In this document: positions 25,466 through 36,917 of the stretch, piece by piece | How positions within the stretch are numbered: position 1 is the stretch's first letter | Layout of the letters: every line of letters starts with the position of its first letter | Assembly (NCBI GenBank): GCA_030015575.1 | Contig: JASDDO010000006.1 | Location: forward strand, 207,829,632-207,893,631 | From: Agapanthus africanus | Taxonomy: Eukaryota > Streptophyta > Magnoliopsida > Asparagales > Amaryllidaceae | Length of the DNA stretch: 64,000 nucleotides | Direction of reading: 5' to 3' | Notes under the pieces: model-generated | The model's input: the letters and a program-made list of their open reading frames with translations, nothing else | Told to the model about the DNA's origin: nothing | Database searches by the model: none | Made by a program: the position numbers and the translations under genes

Positions 25466-25690
25466 AAAGAGGTCACTCCCTGTGAAGGGATCTCGGCTCT
25501 TTCCTCGTCGAATGAGGTGCAGGATATTCCAAATTGAATATCTCGATGCAAAGCAAGAATAATCGACTATAGTGAAGTTATTACCCTGACACAAACTTTT
25601 GTCCAAGGGGTCACTCCCGGTGAAGGGATCTCGGCCCTTGCCTCGTCGACTGAGGTGCTGGGCATTCATAACCGAATACCGCGATGCAAA
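25466..25690 (-). repeat. Y partial copy: duplicated three-hairpin module
   Basis: Copy 1 (25466-25551) has AAAGAG/CTCTTT (25466-25471 with 25497-25502), CCTC/GAGG (25503-25517) and a perfect GATATTC/GAATATC (25523-25542). Copy 2 (25604-25690) has AAGGG/CCCTT (25605-25609 with 25635-25639), CCTC/GAGG, and a weaker third stem. Each ends at a CGATGCAAA block. Confidence 0.8.
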
Positions 25691-26650
25691 ACAAAAATGA
25701 ACGTCCTTGCAATAACAGCTTTTTGAAAAATTGTTCCAACAACGTCTTTTAGGTTTATTTTCTTGCATTAGTTCTTTTAATGCGTCCCATCATTTAAATC
25801 CTACCATTGCAGAAAACAACCAAAATATGACGTACGTTTATGCCATTCGCATTCGCCACGGGGCCCCGTCATCACCCGTTAGGTTACTTAACTAACGACA
25901 GAGCGGGGGCTGGGCTAGCGCGGCTGTAAAACATAAGCAACGCCTAAATAGTTATTATATATAACAGCAATGATAGCCAATCCAGATCACAGATGAACAC
26001 TTTGGATATACTAGGAACCCGCGATTCGTTCGAGCCTGCAACGAAAAACGGATTACACGGTCGTGATGAATAGCCAAAACCCCACCCAAGACCCCTACGG
26101 GTGCGGCAAACTACCCGCCAAATATCCGAAGCGAAGCAACCTCCCTCAATGCTATGAGTAGGCCACTCGGCACTTCGAGATACCCGGTAGTTTGTGCACC
26201 CCCTCCATGGGTCTATCCTAGGAGCAAAAACAGTAAAAAGAATTATACAATGACGGCTACAACCCCGACCCGGTTGTGCGGCCAAACAAATAATAATACA
26301 TCAATTTACAAATTTATTACATGAATGAAAGAAAAAGAAACTCTCATCTCACATCCACCCCGGCTATTCATCCGCGACAATCCAACGAGTTCATATACAC
26401 ATTCCAACAACAACAATCACAGATCACAGATATGTATAACCCCGACTAATCGTCATATAGCGATTAGCCGACGTTCAATACATAAGAACATCACAGATAT
26501 AACCTTTATAGTCAAAGTATATTAAAGTTCGGAAAAATACGGAATTATAGGCCCCCAAAAACAAATTTCTATTCTGGAAAATCTGGGCACATATAATATA
26601 TCTGAAAAATCCTAAAACCATGTCAGAAACAAACTGCACCAAAAACGATG

Positions 26651-26700
26651 CAGTGACTCACCAAGTTGGCCGCGGTTCCGCGGCGCATTGGTGGAGTCAC
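26651..26700 (-). other. Y partial copy: leader hairpin
   Basis: AGTGACTCACCAA at 26651-26663 pairs with TTGGTGGAGTCACT at 26687-26700, with one bulged base. It encloses CCGCGGTTCCGCGG, itself self-complementary. Confidence 0.78.
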
Positions 26701-26878
26701 TGTCTCGTTTTTGGTGGGTTTCTTATAAAAACCCTGAGATGATTTTTGGAATATAACAAATTTTGTTTTGACCAGAAAATTTTTTAACAGAAACTCAGAT
26801 TTTTGTAACTTGGTTTTTTCGATTTTTCCGTTTCGAACTTCGATACACTTTACTACCAAGCTAGTTTATGTTTAGTTA

Positions 26879-26891
26879 GGCTCTGATACCA
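26879..26891 (-). other. Primer-binding site beside Y middle LTR
   Basis: TGGTATCAGAGCC on the minus strand, one base from the LTR at 26893. Its position outside the 29119-34678 internal region marks the composite structure. Confidence 0.93.
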
Positions 26892-27590
26892 CTGTTAGGT
26901 CCACGTTACCTCTCCCGGTACTTTCGGGGTTGCGGAAACGGTAAATCAAAATTTTTCTAAACTTTGTAACATGGACCGTAAAAGCCGGATCTTTGCTAAA
27001 CAATATACTAGCATCCTAACATGAGATGTATCTACTCTGTTAGTGGTTATACCTCAACTTGAACTCCTTCTCTTCTTGTTGTTGTTCTTCTTTGATGTTC
27101 TTCTCTTCTTGTTGTTCTTCTCATTGCTTGCTCAATGGTTGATCCGGACTTCGGTCACCTCCGCGGCCTCCTTGAGTCGAAGACGATCCACCCGAGAGAT
27201 GTACACCGAGCTCCACCTCAAGCCGAGGTAACTAGGGCAAGGAGATTGCTAATCTAGAAGCCCTAGGTTGTGTAGAGAATATGTATGGATGTGTTTGTCA
27301 AGTAGAATCCTTTTTCTCTCAACACATGAGATCAAAGGAGAAATCAAGAGGAGGAAGAAGAAGGAGATTTTCTAGCAACCATGGAGCTTCTCCTTTCAAG
27401 AGAGAGAATGAGAATAAGCAAATGAAAAGCTTAACCAAGAGAAAAGCTAACCATGGTTGCAATAATGCACAAAACATTATGATTACTAATCACATCAAGA
27501 TAAAGGTGATGGCTACAAATGACATGACCATTATCATAACAAAAGAAAAAGAAAACCAAAGAATACTTTAGATCTTCTAAGAAGATCCAA

Positions 27591-27640
27591 GTCAACTTTG
27601 GTCAAATGGTCAACAAAGTCAAGATGGTCAAATGGTCAAT
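27591..27640 (-). promoter_or_regulatory. Element Y LTR: TTGAC (W-box-like) cluster
   Basis: Six GTCAA cores lie near 27591, 27601, 27609, 27618, 27627 and 27635 (TTGAC on the sense strand). They are repeated at 35377-35426 in the other LTR. Confidence 0.5.
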
Positions 27641-27689
27641 GTAATTAGCCATAACAAAATTATCAATGAAAGGATTAGTAAATAATGTC

Positions 27690-27837
27690 CCCGGCTCATA
27701 ATGGTTTTGACCAAACGAACTGTCGAAACCCTAATGAGTCTGCCTCAAAATGGTTTTGACCGAATCAACTGTCAAAACCCTAATGAGCCTGCCACATAGC
27801 GGTTTTGGCCGAACCAACTGTCAAAACCCTAACGAGG
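27690..27837. repeat. Element Y LTR: three tandem 49-bp hairpin units
   Basis: The units have their GGTTTTGRC arms starting at 27703, 27752 and 27801. Each has GGTTTTGAC and, after about 10 nt, GTCAAAACC: perfect in unit 2, one mismatch in units 1 and 3. CCTAATGAG-type spacers follow. The same array is at 35476-35624 in the other LTR. Confidence 0.8.
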
Positions 27838-29118
27838 CACCTCCTCCTTCATCGCTCCGGAAAACTGTGCATACACACCTGCATCCGTATTCCGTAGAAT
27901 GCGGATGCGCAGAAGACAAAACAAATCCATCCGTGCAATACTAGGATCTGGCTTAAACCAAAGCCCACTAGTACTGCCTGCCCGAACATCATACGCACAC
28001 AAGTGTACGTAAGTGATCGCAGCCCTGCCGTAAAAACCATACGGCCTCTACACGTTTCGCTCAGTGCAGGGAAACTCTCTGTCTGGGACTCTAAAGACTC
28101 GACACTACGCTGGCAGTGGGTTTAACCACAGACCGCAAGCGGCACTAGCTGTACGTAACGGTCCCCAGGTAGATGTCGATAAGAAGGCCGATGAGGTAAA
28201 CCCATCCGAACTCCTACTGAGTCTGTATGTGACAATCTCCGTACAGTCCGGTCTGTTCGTCTGATAAATCGCATGTCGGGCCTAGGGGGGCGGCAAGCGT
28301 CAGACCCCTAATAGCGGTACAAGTCGTGTCGGAGTGAAGCCCAGAACACCCTGAGATAACACTGGAACCTACCAGTATATCTCGCTTGCCCTGGCCAGGG
28401 ACTACTCGTGTAATGGCTCTCCTAGACACAGTGCGATGTCAACCCCCAATACCGGGAGAGACGAATCCTGTCTAACCGTCACTGCCTCCAAGTGCTTCGG
28501 GACTGCTCCCAACTACTACCTGTTTGCATGACTCAGTAGAGCCGTGGTAGGGTAGTAATCAAAGAACAGTGGGAACACACTCAAGGCGAAGTGACAGTGT
28601 CAAGTCAGCGGACTAAGCTGTACTCATGTCACCTGGGAACTGATAACTGACGATAGGTATAATACCAACCATCAGTTCCCGATGAGTCCTGTCCAGTGTA
28701 CTCGTAACCTAACGAGCACCCGCATACTATCTCAAGTACGACGTACCGACGGCTGTGGGACAGACCGTCTCCCGTGCTGGGCTGAGAAGCGCATACGCTA
28801 GTCTACTCCGGAGTATCGATGCCCTATCTCGGTACTCCCACGACCAGGGACGTGTATAAGGATGTGCTTGTAGATTATCCAGCCCCCACGAGTGTGATCG
28901 CCATCACAACGCCGGTAATCAAGCAAAGATCCTAAGGGCTCTACTAATGCGTATAGGTGATATAATAAATAAACACACATTAAAGCAGAGACAAACCAAG
29001 TAGCATACTACTATATTGAGCAAGATTGTCTGTACAACTGTGAATATCCCAAGCTTCCATCAAGTAATATACATACTAGTATGATACAGTAATGGCCTCT
29101 AGGGCATATACACTAACA

Positions 29119-29132
29119 ATCTCCCACTTGCA
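29119..29132 (-). other. Element Y polypurine tract
   Basis: The sense strand reads TGCAAGTGGGAGAT immediately before the LTR's TGTTAG. It lies directly downstream of the pol stop codon. Confidence 0.88.
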
Positions 29133-32100
29133 CTAAGGCCATGTACTGGCGTATCGAAGACCTATCATCTCGATTAGCCGCTCGAACTGAGTCTGGGGTA
29201 AAGCCTTCGTGAATGGGTCCGCAGTGTTGTCCTTTGTGTCCACTCTCCGCACCTCGATCTCCTGTCGATCAATGATCTCCCTGATCAGGTGATACCGCCT
29301 TAAGATGTGCCTGGATTTCTGATGGGACCTTGGTTCCTTCGCTAAAGCTATAGCCCCATTGTTATCGCAATACAAAGGTATTGGGTCAACAATGGACGGA
29401 ACCACCTGAAGTTCACTAATGAACTTCTTTATCCAGACCGCCTCTTTTGCGGCATCGCTTGCAGCAATGTATTCAGCCTCCATCGTCGAGTCTGCGACGG
29501 TATCCTGCTTGGAACACCTCCAACATACCGCCCCTCCGTTGAGGGTAAACACAAAACCCGAGACAGACTTGCTGTCATCTTTGTCACTCTGGAAGCTTGA
29601 ATCGGTAAAGGACTCGACCCGGAGGTCTCCATTACCGTAAACCAGGAACATCACCTTAGTCCTTCTCAGGTACTTGAGAATGTTCTTCACTGCTGTTCAG
29701 TGGTCCTCCCCTGGGTCTGACTGATACCGGCTTACCGCGTTCAGCGCATAAGCTACATCTGGTCTTGTACATAGCATCGCATACATTATAGATCCTACCG
29801 CCGAGGCGTAGGGTATAGTGCTCATGCGAACCCTCTCCTCGTCAGTCTTAGGAGACATCTTCTTGGAGAGGGTAATTCCGTGCAATGCGGGTATGTTACC
29901 GCGCTTGGAACCCTCCATACTAAATCTCTTTAGTACGGTCTCTATGTACCTGGACTGCGAAAGTCCCAATAGTTTCTTGGATCTATCTCTATAGATCTTG
30001 ATCCCCAGAATGTACGAGGCATCACCCAGGTCCTTCATGGAGAACCTTTGTGACAAAAATAGCTTGACCGATTGTAGCATAGGAATATCATTTCCTATCA
30101 AAAGAATGTCGTCCACGTACAAGACTAGGAATACGACAGTTCGTCCTACAATCTTCTTATATACACAGGGTTCATCTTCGTTCTTGATAAAATCAAATTC
30201 CTTGATTGCCTCATCAAAACAGATGTTCCAGCTCCGCGATGCCTGCTTGAATCCATAAATGGATTTAAGCAACTTGCACACCCTTCCGCTGCTCCCACTA
30301 TCTACGAAACCTTCTGGTTGATCCATGTAAACGCACACTTCCAAACAACCGTTTAGGAAAGCCGTCTTAACATCCATCTGCCAGATTTCATAGTCATGGA
30401 AGGCAGCAATGGCAAGTAAGATCCGAATGGATTTGAGCATAGCCACCGGAGAAAAAGTCTCATCATAGTCCAAACCAGGTCTTTGACGAAAACCTTTTGC
30501 AACGAGTCTAGCTTTATAGGTTTCCACCTGCCCATCTACACCAAGTTTCCTTTTGTAGATCCATTTGCATCCAACGGGTTTTACCCCAAGTGGAGCAATA
30601 TCCAAGGTCCACACTTTATTGGCGTACATGGACTCCATTTCGGATTGCATTGCTTCCTGCCACTTATCAGAGTCCCTACTGATAATGGCCTGCCTGAAAC
30701 TGGTAGGGTCATCTTCTTCCAAGATGCAATCCTCTCGATCCCCGTCTATGAGAAAACCGTAGTATCTCTCGGGCGGATGAGAAATCCTACCAGATCTGCG
30801 GAGTGGCTGAGGTTCGTTTGGGGTCACTGAATTTTCTGGTTCTGCTAAATCCTCAGTTTGAGTTTGTGGATCAGATATTTCATCCAGTTCTACCGTGCAC
30901 CCACTTATTTCTTTTGCAAGAAATTGCCACTCTAAAAAGGTGGCGCGGCGAGCAACGAACACCTTCTGTTCCTCAGTGTGGTAGAACAGATATCCCAGAG
31001 AATTTCTAGGATATCCCACAAATTTACATAAAACTGACCGTGCCTCAAGCTTGTCTGGTTTTTGTACTTTTACATAGGCCGGACAGCCCCATATCTTAAT
31101 CCGTTCTAGATATGGTTTCTTACCACTCCATATTTTATATGGAGTCTTAGGCACGGATTTAGACGGAACCTGATTCAGTAAGTATGTCGCTGTATCTAGC
31201 GCAAGTCCCCAGAATGAAAGAGGTAACTCAGCATCACTCATCATGGATCGAACCATATCCAATAGGGTACGATTCCTTCTCTCCGATACACCGTTGTGCT
31301 GTGGTGTATAAGGAGGAGTGAGCTGAGAGAGAATACCATTCTCTTTAAAGTAATCTCGGAATTTCGTGCTTAAGTACTCCCTTCCTCTATCAGACCGGAG
31401 GATCTTGATACTTTTGCGTGTCTGGTTCTCTACTTCGTTTCTGAATTCCTTGAATTTCTCAAAAGTTTCAGATTTGTATTTCATCAGATACACATATCCG
31501 AACCTAGAGAGATCGTCAGTGAATGTGATGAAGTACGAGAACCCACCCCTTGCAAGTATAGACATCGAACCACACACATCACTGTGTATGAGTCCCAAGA
31601 GCTCTCTTGCTCTTTCTCCATGTCCGGTGAACGGAGATTTGGTCATCTTCCCTTTGAGACAAGACTGACAAGTTTCATAAGATGAAAACTCGAACGCATT
31701 CAAGAGTCCATCTTTATGCAACTTACTCAGTCTTTTCTCTCCGATATGACCAAGTCTACAATGCCACAAGTAGGATTCATTCGGATCTGAATTCTTCCTC
31801 TTGCGTGTGTTTTGTATATTGAGAACTGTATTCTGATTTAGAACGTAGATACCATTACACAGTGTACCCTCTGCAACCAGTACCTTATCAAGGTAAATGT
31901 TCATGATATTCTTTTCAAGAACAAAGTTATATCTATCTTTATCGAGTAAAGAAACTGATATGATGTTGCAAACCATGGAGGGTACATAGTAGCAATCGTT
32001 CAAAATCATAGTCTTGCCATTTGGCAATACTAGGTGATATTCACCGACGGCTGCCGCATTAACTTGTGCTCCGTTCGCTACTCTGAGCGACATATCACCC

Positions 32101-32381
32101 GGTGCAACTTTCCTACTTTTTCTCAGTCCCTGCAATAAATTACAGATATGAGATCCTGATCCGGTATCAAGTACCCAGGAGGTAGGGCTGACCGTAAAAC
32201 AGTTCTCAATTACAAGAACACCTGAAGTAGATGCAAAACCATGCTTCTTCTTCAACTGGGTATCCTGGAAATCCATACTTTCCTCTTTCCCATTCTCATA
32301 CTCATGACTGTTGTCACAAGTTAGAGCTGAACCAACTTTCCCCAGTCCCGAATAAGAATTCGGATCGGTCAATTGATACAT
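29133..32381 (-). pseudogene. Element Y pol (Ty1/copia) without gag, one nonsense codon
   Basis: A single frame runs from ATG 32381 (MYQLTDPNS) to the stop at 29133, about 1080 codons, interrupted only by TGA at 29697-29699 where relatives have Trp (TGG). Domains: a ~70-residue N-terminal linker; protease (LDTGSGSHIC, about residue 71); integrase zinc region (WHCRLGHIGEKRL, CQSCLKGK); integrase core (HSDVCG, FTDDLSRFG, DRGREYLS, in which a usual Gly is Arg); linker ending PPERYYGFLIDGD; RT with AFLNG and YVDDILLIGN; and RNase H (TDSSFQSD, STMEAEYIA, VDTKDNTADPFTKA). There is no gag and no zinc knuckle upstream, although the frame is otherwise nearly intact. The frame is open a little upstream of the ATG, after a CT-rich CAG acceptor-like site. 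Confidence 0.93.
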
Positions 32382-32906
32382 TTTATTATCTTGATTAGGG
32401 CGTGAAAAGGTTGCTGCCTGGAGAGAGAGAAAAGAAACACTCAGCGTATGCTCTTGCAAGATTAGATTGGTTTATTAATTTATCTAACCAGGATGTCTCC
32501 TACTGTTTCCTCAAATCCTTCTTAAAACCTTTTAAAAGAAGAACTAGCCGGGTTTTAATTCACGTCACAATACTTGCTTAACCTTTCAGCCAGGCTAGTG
32601 TCGGTACTTCGAGGGAGGTTTTCCAACGCTTTCGCGAAGTTCCTTAATTAAAGAACCACTTTTCCCTGGGGGAGTAACCCCGCTAACACCTTTCTAGACA
32701 CCTACTAGGTTTATAGCATTGATCGTTAAGTGAAATAATCTCCCGAGAGTAAACCAACTCATCAGTGGGATCGGGATCCAACTGTCATTGTGTGATAACC
32801 TAGATGGAATCCACTCTAGTCACCACACTCCAGAAGGTATGCTAAATCTGCAAGTTTCAGTTCTTTTGAAACTCCCGATGTGGTTTTTGCCCCTAACGAT
32901 TCATGA

Positions 32907-33099
32907 CCTTGACAATGCCAACATATCATGAACTGTTAGTCAAGTTCGGCCCGTCATTATCTTGATTAACTTAGACCCACCCGCACAACTCTTGACAATG
33001 CCAACATAGCTATGCGACTGTCCTAAATAATCTGAAAAATAAGGTTGCAAACAAGCAATACTTAGCTACCGATCACTACGCCTTGACAATGCCAAAATA
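32907..33099 (-). repeat. Element Y leader: triple TTGAC motif
   Basis: CTTGACAATGCCAA occurs at about 32908, 32991 and 33082, framed by TTCATGA/TCATGAA (extended by CTAAC/GTTAG), CGCA/TGCG and CTACG/CGTAG. The AATGCC centre is unique to this element and shared by its three copies. Confidence 0.8.
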
Positions 33100-33250
33100 C
33101 GTAGCTCGAATACTGAGTAGTACTTGTAGGAAATGACGGAGGGCTACGGCTGGGTTTTTGGCGAAAAACCCGTTAACGTAATGAACTTGATGTCGTTGAA
33201 GGAACCTGATAACCCTTTTTGGAAAAATATAGTGGCGAAATCTTTTTGCT

Positions 33251-33476
33251 AAAGAGGTCACTCCCTGTGAAGGGATCTCGGCTCTTTCCTCGTCGAATGA
33301 GGTGCAGGATATTCCAAATTGAATACCTCGATGCAAAGCAAGAATAATCGACTATAGTGAAGTTATTACCCTGACGCAAACTTTTGTCCAAGGGGTCACT
33401 CCCGGTGAAGGGATCTCGGCCCTTGCCTCGTCGACTGAGGTGCTGGGCATTCATAACCGAATACCGCGATGCAAAA
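33251..33476 (-). repeat. Element Y leader: duplicated three-hairpin module
   Basis: Two copies start at 33251 and 33390, as in 25466-25690. Copy 1 has AAAGAG/CTCTTT and copy 2 AAGGG/CCCTT. The third stem of copy 1 has one change (GAATACC) from the other Y copy. Confidence 0.8.
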
Positions 33477-34436
33477 CAAAAATGAACGTCCTTGCAATAA
33501 CAGCTTTTTGAAAAATTGTTCCAACAACGTCTTTTAGGTTTATTTTCTTGCATTAGTTCTTTTAATGCGTCCCATCATTTAAATCCTACCATTGCAGAAA
33601 ACAACCAAAATATGACGTACGCTTATGCCATTCGCATTCGCCACGGGGCCCCGTCATCACCCGTTAGGTTACTTAACTAACGACAGAGCGGGGGCTGGGC
33701 TAGCGCGGCTGTAAAACATAAGCAACGCCTAAATAGTTATTATATATAACAGCAATGATAGCCAATCCAGATCACAGATGAACACTTTGGATATACTAGG
33801 AACCCGCGATTCGTTCGAGCCTGCAACGAAAAACGGATTACACGGTCGCGATGAATAGCCAAAACCCCACCCAAGACCCCTACGGGTGCGGCAAACTACC
33901 CGCCAAGTATCCGAAGCGAAGCAACCTCCCTCAATGCCATGAGTAGGCCACTCGGCACTTCGAGATACCCGGTAGTTTGTGCACCCCCTCCATGGGTCTA
34001 TCCTAGGAGCAAAAACAGTAAAAAGAATTATACAATGACGGCTACAACCCCGACCCGGTTGTGCGGCCAAACAAATAATAATACATCAATTTACAAATTT
34101 ATTACATGAATGAAAGAAAAAGAAACTCTCATCTCACATCCACCCCGGCTATTCATCCGCGACAATCCAACGAGTTCATATACACATTCCAACAACAACA
34201 ATCACAGATCACAGATATGTATAACCCCGACTAATCGTCATATAGCGATTAGCCGACGTTCAATACATAAGAACATCACAGATATAACCTTTATAGTCAA
34301 AGTATATTGAAGTTCGGAAAAATACGGAATTATAGGCCCCCAAAAACAAATTTCTATTCTGGAAAATCTGGGCACATATAATATATCTGAAAAATCCTAA
34401 AACCATGTCAGAAACAAACTGCACCAAAAACGATGC

Positions 34437-34486
34437 AGTGACTCACCAAGTTGGTCGCGGTTCCGCGGCGCATTGGTGGAGTCACT
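34437..34486 (-). other. Element Y: leader hairpin
   Basis: The same outer AGTGACTC-ACCAA stem as 26651-26700. The inner CCGCGG is altered to TCGCGG on one arm. Confidence 0.75.
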
Positions 34487-34664
34487 GTCTCGTTTTTGGT
34501 GGGTTTCTTATAAAAACCCTGAGATGATTTTTGGAATATAACAAATTTTGTTTTGACCAGAAAATTTTTTTAACAGAAACTCAGATTTTTGTAACTTGGT
34601 TTTTTCGATTTTTCCGTTTCGAACTTCGATACACTTTACTACCAAGCTAGTTTATGTTTAGTTA

Positions 34665-34677
34665 GGCTCTGATACCA
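34665..34677 (-). other. Element Y primer-binding site
   Basis: TGGTATCAGAGCC on the minus strand, one base from the 5' LTR at 34679. Confidence 0.94.
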
Positions 34678-34678
34678 C

Positions 34679-36903
34679 TGTTAGGTCCACGTTACCTCTC
34701 CCGGTACTTTCGGGGTTGCGGAAACGGTAAATCAAAATTTTTCTAAACTTTGTAACATGGACCGTAAAAGCCGGATCTTTGCTAAACAATATACTAGCAT
34801 CCTAACATGAGATGTATCTACTCTGTTAGTGGTTATACCTCAACTTGAACTCCTTCTCTTCTTGTTGTTGTTCTTCTTTGATGTTCTTCTCTTCTTGTTG
34901 TTCTTCTCATTGCTTGCTCAATGGTTGATCCGGACTTCGGTCACCTCCGCGGCCTCCTTGAGTCGAAGACGATCCACCCGAGAGATGTACACCGAGCTCC
35001 ACCTCAAGCCGAGGTAACTAGGGCAAGGAGATTGCTAATCTAGAAGCCCTAGGTTGTGTAGAGAATATGTATGGATGTGTTTGTCAAGTAGAATCCTTTT
35101 TCTCTCAACACATGAGATCAAAGGAGAAATCAAGAGGAGGAAGAAGAAGGAGATTTTCTAGCAACCATGGAGCTTCTCCTTTCAAGAGAGAGAATGAGAA
35201 TAAGCAAATGAAAAGCTTAACCAAGAGAAAAGCTAACCATGGTTGCAATAATGCACAAAACATTATGATTACTAATCACATCAAGATAAAGGTGATGGCT
35301 ACAAATGACATGACCATTATCATAACAAAAGAAAAAGAAAACCAAAGAATACTTTAGATCTTCTAAGAAGATCCAAGTCAACTTTGGTCAAATGGTCAAC
35401 AAAGTCAAGATGGTCAAATGGTCAATGTAATTAGCCATAACAAAATTATCAATGAAAGGATTAGTAAATAATGTCCCCGGCTCATAATGGTTTTGACCAA
35501 ACGAACTGTCGAAACCCTAATGAGTCTGCCTCAAAATGGTTTTGACCGAATCAACTGTCAAAACCCTAATGAGCCTGCCACATAGCGGTTTTGGCCGAAC
35601 CAACTGTCAAAACCCTAACGAGGCACCTCCTCCTTCATCGCTCCGGAAAACTGTGCATACACACCTGCATCCGTATTCCGTAGAATGCGGATGCGCAGAA
35701 GACAAAACAAATCCATCCGTGCAATACTAGGATCTGGCTTAAACCAAAGCCGACTAGTACTGCCTGCCCGAACATCATACGCACACAAGTGTACGTAAGT
35801 GATCGCAGCCCTGCCGTAAAAACCATACGGTCTCTACACGTTTTGCTCAGTGTAGGGAAACTCTCTGTGTGGGACTCTAAAGACTCGACACTACGCTGGC
35901 AGTGGGTTTAACCACAGACCGCAAGCGGCACTAGCTGTACGTAACGGTCCCCAGGTAGATGTCGATAAGAAGGCCGATGAGGTAAACCCATCCAAACTCC
36001 TACTGAGTCTGTATGTGACAATCTCCGTACAGTCCGGTCTGTTCGTCTGATACATCGCATGTCGGGCCTAGGGGGCGGCAAGCGTCAGACCCCTAATAGC
36101 GGTACAAGTCGTGTCGGAGTGAAGCCCAGAACACCCTGAGATAACACTGGAACCTACCAGTATATCTCGCTTGCCCTGGCCAGGGACTACTCGTGTAATG
36201 GCTCTCCTAGACACAGTGCGATGTCAACCCCCAATACCGGGAGAGACGAATCCTGTCTAACCGTCTCTGCCTCCAAGTGCTTCGGGACTGCTCCCAACTA
36301 CTACCTGTTTGCATGGCTCAGTAGAGCCGTGGTAGGGTAGTAATCAAAGAACAGTGGGAACACACTCAAGGCGAAGTGACAGTGTCAAGTCAGCGGACTA
36401 AGCTGTACTCATGTCACCTGGGAACTGATAACTGACGATAGGTATAATACCAACCATCAGTTCCCGACGAGTCCTGTCCCGTGTACTCGTAACCTAACGA
36501 GCACCCGCATACTATCTCAAGTACGACGTACCGACGGCTGTGGGACAGACCGTCTCCCGTGCTGGGATGAGAAGCGCATACGCTAGTCTACTCCGGAGTA
36601 TCGATGCCCTATCTCGGTACTCCCACGACCAGGGACGTGTATTAGGATGTGCTTGTAGATTATCCAGCCCCCACGAGTGTGATCGCCATCACAACGCCGG
36701 TAATCAAGCAAAGATCCTAAGGGCTCTACTAATGCGTATAGGTGATATAATAAATAAACACACATTAAAGCAGAGACAAACCAAGTAGCATACTACTATA
36801 TTGAGCAAGATTGTCTGTACAACTGTGAATATCCCAAGCTTCCATCAAGTAATATACATACTAGTATGATACAGTAACGGCCTCTAGGGCATATACACTA
36901 ACA
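34679..36903 (-). mobile_element. Element Y, 5' LTR
   Basis: A 2225-bp family A LTR (TGTTAGG to ACTAACA) beside the primer-binding site. Its outer edge at 36903 is followed by TCATA, a candidate TSD, then the last bases of X's LTR. It contains CCCTGGCCAGGG at 36174-36185, the GTCAA cluster near 35377-35426 and the 49-bp triple repeat at 35476-35624. Confidence 0.93.
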
Positions 36904-36917
36904 TCATATACCCAACA
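36904..36917 (-). mobile_element. Element X 3' LTR, terminal remnant
   Basis: TCATATACCCAACA is the end (element-sense start) of X's LTR, cut off from 23333-25360 by the Y insertion. Element-internal sequence follows. Confidence 0.75.

Larger units (their letters stand above)
25355..26892 (-). mobile_element. Element Y composite: truncated extra leader copy
   Basis: This is nearly identical to Y's own leader segment 33140-34678, including the duplicated module (25466-25690), the GC hairpin (26651-26700) and a primer-binding site at 26879-26891 beside the middle LTR. It is cut at AGGGCT (25355-25360), joined to X's LTR. A primer-binding site outside the middle LTR means that LTR was once also the 5' LTR of a second internal region. 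That region has been deleted apart from this piece. Confidence 0.88.
26893..29118 (-). mobile_element. Element Y, middle LTR (3' LTR of the pol-bearing unit)
   Basis: A 2226-bp family A LTR, from TGTTAGG at 26893 to ACTAACA at 29118. It is preceded in element sense by a polypurine tract and followed by a primer-binding site. It is nearly identical to 34679-36903: no differences by eye from 26893 to about 27963, then roughly 14 in the remaining ~1.15 kb. It contains the GTCAA cluster (27591-27640) and a 49-bp triple repeat (27690-27837). The Met-started frames inside are identical in both LTRs and are not genes. Confidence 0.92.
32382..34664 (-). mobile_element. Element Y 5' leader
   Basis: Non-coding. 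From the pol side it holds a CT-rich tract ending CAG (about 32418-32440, minus strand), the CTTTCTAGACACC block, the triple motif, the duplicated module (33251-33476), the ACGGGGCCCCGT palindrome near 33643-33654, the GTTAGG/CTAAC hairpin, CCCTACGGGTGCGG, and the GC hairpin. No gag coding capacity is present. Confidence 0.85.

Noticed and set aside
27043-27571. Several ORFs duplicated exactly at 34829-35357
   Set aside because: The identity arises because both lie in the two LTRs of Y. It is not evidence for a conserved gene.
28676-28710. Hammerhead-like string CGATGAGTCC in the Y LTR
   Set aside because: The CTGATGA core and the paired GAAA with a cleavage triplet are not present in a consistent arrangement. 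Relatives read CGACGAGTCC.
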